A DNA stretch of 64,000 bases from Extensimonas vulgaris (GTDB lineage Bacteria > Pseudomonadota > Gammaproteobacteria > Burkholderiales > Burkholderiaceae_C): NCBI RefSeq assembly GCF_003337425.1, contig NZ_QPJU01000001.1, positions 62,001 to 126,000 of the forward strand, read 5' to 3'. Within the stretch, counting starts at the first letter, position 1. Each line of letters starts with the position of its first letter. The position numbers were made by a program, and so were the translations under genes. Positions 61,640 through 64,000 of the stretch are shown in pieces. The notes under the pieces were generated by a model that saw only the letters and a program-made list of their open reading frames with translations, had not been told where the DNA came from and ran no database searches.

Positions 61640-63969
61640 CAGAGCGCCTCCGGCAAGGGACTGGAAGGCGGAGCGAGACTCACTTTGTGGTCTTTTGGCA
61701 ACGCCATATCAACATCGCCGCGCCACCGCGCCAGTCTTGCCGCATTGAGCACGACGAGCAAGGAACTCGACGCCATGCCCAAGCCCGCAAGCCACGGCGG
61801 CATCCAACCCACAATCGCCAGCGGCACAGCCAGGGCGTTGTAGGCAGCAGCCCACCACAGATTCTGTCGCACCACCTGCATGGTCTGGCGCGCCAATGTC
61901 ACCGCCTGCGGAATCAAAGACAGCTTGCCACTCAGCACAACGAAGTCAGCGCGCGACTGCGCCAGGGGTGCGGCCGAGCCGAACGCGAAGGACACATTCG
62001 CCCCCGCGAGCACCGGCCCGTCGTTGATGCCATCGCCCACCATGCCCACGCAGCGCCCCTGTTTCTGCAAAGTTTGCAAAGCCAGAAGCTTATCCTGTGG
62101 TGTGCATTCGCCCCGCGCCAGATCAATGCCAGTCTGTGCAGCCACTTTTTGCACCGCGGCTTGTTTGTCGCCCGACAATATCTGTACTGCCACACCGAGC
62201 TGACGCAACGCTGCGACTGCAGCAGGCACTTCAGGACGTAGAGCTTCTGCCAAATCGAAATGGGCAAGCTCACGCGCACATCGATCCACGGCATCTTCCG
62301 CCAGAAAAACCTGCAAGTCAGGCGCATCGGCGGACGATTGTTGCAGCGCCGCATCGACGTACCGAGCCGAACCAAGCCGCACTGAGCGGGCCGGGACGAG
62401 GCCAAGCGCATCTTCGACCGTTGCGCGCAGCCCCAGACCTGCTTCTTCGTGCAGATCGCGCACGCGCCAACGCTCGACCAACTCTGGGCGCGCGACGGAT
62501 ACAAGCGCTCGCGACACCGGATGCAAAGAATGGCGCGCCAAAGCGGCCGCCAAGGCAAGCGCCTGCGCTGCGTCCATGCCCGCGTCTGGCGCAACATGCA
62601 CGTCGCGCAACTGCATGCCTTCGCGCGTGAGGGTTCCGGTTTTGTCGAAAACCAGGGTGTCGATCTCTGCCAGCGCTTCGAGCGCCTGCAGGTTGCGCAC
62701 CAAAATCCCTTGGCGCGCGAGCGTGCCCGCGGCCGTGAGCATGGCAACAGGTGTGGCAAGCGAGAGCGCGCAAGGGCAAGTCACCACCAAGACGGCCACG
62801 GCCACCATCAGCGCGCGCTCGGGGTCTTTGCTCCACCACCACAATGCCGCCGCAGCCGCAGCCAGCAGCACACCTGTCAAAAAAGGCCGCGCGATGCGGT
62901 CCGCCAAGCGTGCGAGGCGGGGTTTTTGCAACGAAGCGCTCTCCATCAGCGCGACGATTTCGGCAAAGCGCGTCTGCTCGCCCGTGCGTTCGACGCACAC
63001 TTCGACGGGGGCGAGCAGGTTGTAGCTGCCCGCGATCACCGGGCTTCCCTGTGCCCGCACAACAGGATTGGACTCGCCCGTGAGCAAGGACTCGTCGGCC
63101 TGCGTGCTGCCGCGCACAATGGTTCCATCGACAGGAAAGGCCTCGCCGGGCAGCACGCGGATGGTGTCACCCACAGCAAGGCGGCGCGTCGCAATGCGCG
63201 CAAACCTGCCATCGGGCCCAAGGCGCTCTACGCTGTCGGGCAGACGGTTCATCACCCTCTCGAGCGCGCCTGCCGTGCGATCGCGCAAGCGCAATTCGAG
63301 CCAGCGTCCAGTGAGCAAAAAGAACACAAACATGGTCAAGGAGTCAAAATAGACTTCATGACCAAATAGCCCGCCAGGGTCGAAAGTACCAGCGGTACTA
63401 ACTATGAATGTAATAGCTATTCCGAGCGCCACGGGCAAGTCCATACTCACGCGCCGCGCGCGGATGTCGCGCCAGGCGCTGGCAAAAAACGGACCGCAAG
63501 CGAATAGCATCACGGGCAAGGAAAGCACCCACGAGGCCCAGCGCAGCAATTGCTCCATTTCAGCCGAAAGGTCGCCGGGCTGCGCCACATAAGCGGGCCA
63601 TGCATACATCATGACCTGCATCATGCAAAAACCCGCAACGGCCCAACGCCACAAAGCCCGCCGGCTCTCCTGCAAACGCCGCTCACGCGTGAAGGCGTCG
63701 AGCGCGGGCAAGGCGGTATAGCCGGCTTTTTGCACAGCCGCGATCCATTGCGAAGGCAACACGCGGCGCGCATCCCAGACGATGCGCGCGCGCTGCGTCG
63801 CGGCGCTCACTTCGGCCTGCTCGACGCCGGGTACGGCACGCAAAGCATCTTCTATCGTCAGGGCGCAAGCCGCACAATGCATCCCTCCAAGGACGACATG
63901 GGACTCCCACTGCGGGGCATCTTCAGGCTGCGCCGATGAGGCAAAGTCCGTGTGTTCAGCCTTTTCCAC
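61639..63969 (-). CDS. ccoI: CcoI (FixI/CopA2-type) copper-exporting P1B ATPase
   Basis: A P1B-type ATPase of at least 776 residues: N-terminal heavy-metal domain GMHCAAC (C32, C35), LLTGESNPV, membrane CPC in VTCPCALSLATP, FDKTGTLTREG, and HSLHPVS for ATP. GDGINDGPVL and MASSSLLVVLNA in the last helices follow. It supplies copper to the cbb3 oxidase. The GTG at 63969 has no good ribosome site and the frame stays open to the window edge, so the true start may lie outside. Coupled to ccoS. Confidence 0.9.
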   Translation of the reverse strand: MEKAEHTDFASSAQPEDAPQWESHVVLGGMHCAACALTIEDALRAVPGVEQAEVSAATQRARIVWDARRVLPSQWIAAVQKAGYTALPALDAFTRERRLQESRRALWRWAVAGFCMMQVMMYAWPAYVAQPGDLSAEMEQLLRWASWVLSLPVMLFACGPFFASAWRDIRARRVSMDLPVALGIAITFIVSTAGTFDPGGLFGHEVYFDSLTMFVFFLLTGRWLELRLRDRTAGALERVMNRLPDSVERLGPDGRFARIATRRLAVGDTIRVLPGEAFPVDGTIVRGSTQADESLLTGESNPVVRAQGSPVIAGSYNLLAPVEVCVERTGEQTRFAEIVALMESASLQKPRLARLADRIARPFLTGVLLAAAAAALWWWSKDPERALMVAVAVLVVTCPCALSLATPVAMLTAAGTLARQGILVRNLQALEALAEIDTLVFDKTGTLTREGMQLRDVHVAPDAGMDAAQALALAAALARHSLHPVSRALVSVARPELVERWRVRDLHEEAGLGLRATVEDALGLVPARSVRLGSARYVDAALQQSSADAPDLQVFLAEDAVDRCARELAHFDLAEALRPEVPAAVAALRQLGVAVQILSGDKQAAVQKVAAQTGIDLARGECTPQDKLLALQTLQKQGRCVGMVGDGINDGPVLAGANVSFAFGSAAPLAQSRADFVVLSGKLSLIPQAVTLARQTMQVVRQNLWWAAAYNALAVPLAIVGWMPPWLAGLGMASSSLLVVLNAARLARWRGDVDMALPKDHKVSLAPPSSPLPEAL

Positions 63970-64000
63970 ACAGAGAGGACGCCCAAAAGCCGACCACTCC

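Noticed and set aside
63385-63425. A/T-rich patch in ccoI as a family 4 repeat
   Set aside because: It shares only AATAGCTATT; the protein segment is normal for the family.
1-64000. CRISPR arrays, prophage or integrated plasmid
   Set aside because: No regularly spaced repeats, cas genes, phage structural genes, integrase or partition genes were seen.

Overview
The window is chromosomal DNA of a Gram-negative betaproteobacterium, most likely a Comamonadaceae member (Acidovorax/Comamonas-like). This rests on an Omp32-type porin, hpnDE, the kdtA/ArgA/HrpA types present, DUF2889/DUF2788/DUF2189 proteins, a ccoNOQP-ccoG-ccoH-fnr-hemN island, and strong G/C at third codon positions over most of its length. 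Genus is inference; no rRNA is present, and the only RNA gene is a tRNA-Ser(UGA).

Layout. 1-8 kb: 5' end of a probable chemotaxis receptor, hopanoid/squalene genes hpnD-hpnE, a minus-strand HAD/DUF2189/DUF2788 run, a ferric-reductase-like flavoprotein, and hemH translationally coupled to a zeta-toxin-like kinase and a small partner. 8-16 kb: a Lon-like protease, an acetate/succinate CoA-transferase, a DUF2889 protein, and a tsdB-tsdA pair for thiosulfate oxidation to tetrathionate. 16-25.6 kb (minus strand): FtsH-type protease, WaaA, phosphohexomutase, Ppk-SixA, an LpxH-like phosphoesterase and an OlsB-like acyltransferase, largely envelope and polyphosphate functions. 25.7-35.2 kb: a complete kdp potassium operon (small ORF-kdpF-A-B-C, then corA, then kdpD-E). 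35.2-41.6 kb: HrpA helicase, a VapBC-type module and ArgA. 41.6-46.2 kb: the sulfate importer sbp-cysT-cysW-cysA followed by dsbB. 46.4-51.2 kb: two tandem, mosaic acyl-CoA ligases and a porin. 51.4-52.9 kb: an RluA-family pseudouridine synthase and tRNA-Ser. 53-64 kb: a microaerobic island with a DsbD_2-like membrane protein, hemN, fnr, a small membrane protein, ccoH, ccoG, ccoP-Q-O-N, ccoS and ccoI, with FNR-type boxes before hemN/fnr and before ccoN. Much of ccoN-to-ccoH is clearly richer in A+T than the rest.

The most notable non-gene content is a set of short dispersed repeats. Family 1 is 161 bp with 18-bp terminal inverted repeats and CTAG flanks (three copies at 10.9, 12.7 and 15.8 kb). 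Family 2 is 174 bp (one copy shortened to 108 bp) with 18-bp terminal repeats and 5-bp target duplications (25.7, 52.4 and 52.9 kb). Family 3 is a 72-76 bp palindrome-ended repeat (15.6 and 23.7 kb). Family 4 is a ~50 bp repeat found between genes and also inside the reading frames of waaA, hrpA and dsbB, where it adds in-frame peptide. One family 1 copy has landed inside a family 4 copy. One family 2 copy has replaced the C-terminus of the pseudouridine synthase. No full transposase, CRISPR array, prophage or replication origin was recognised.
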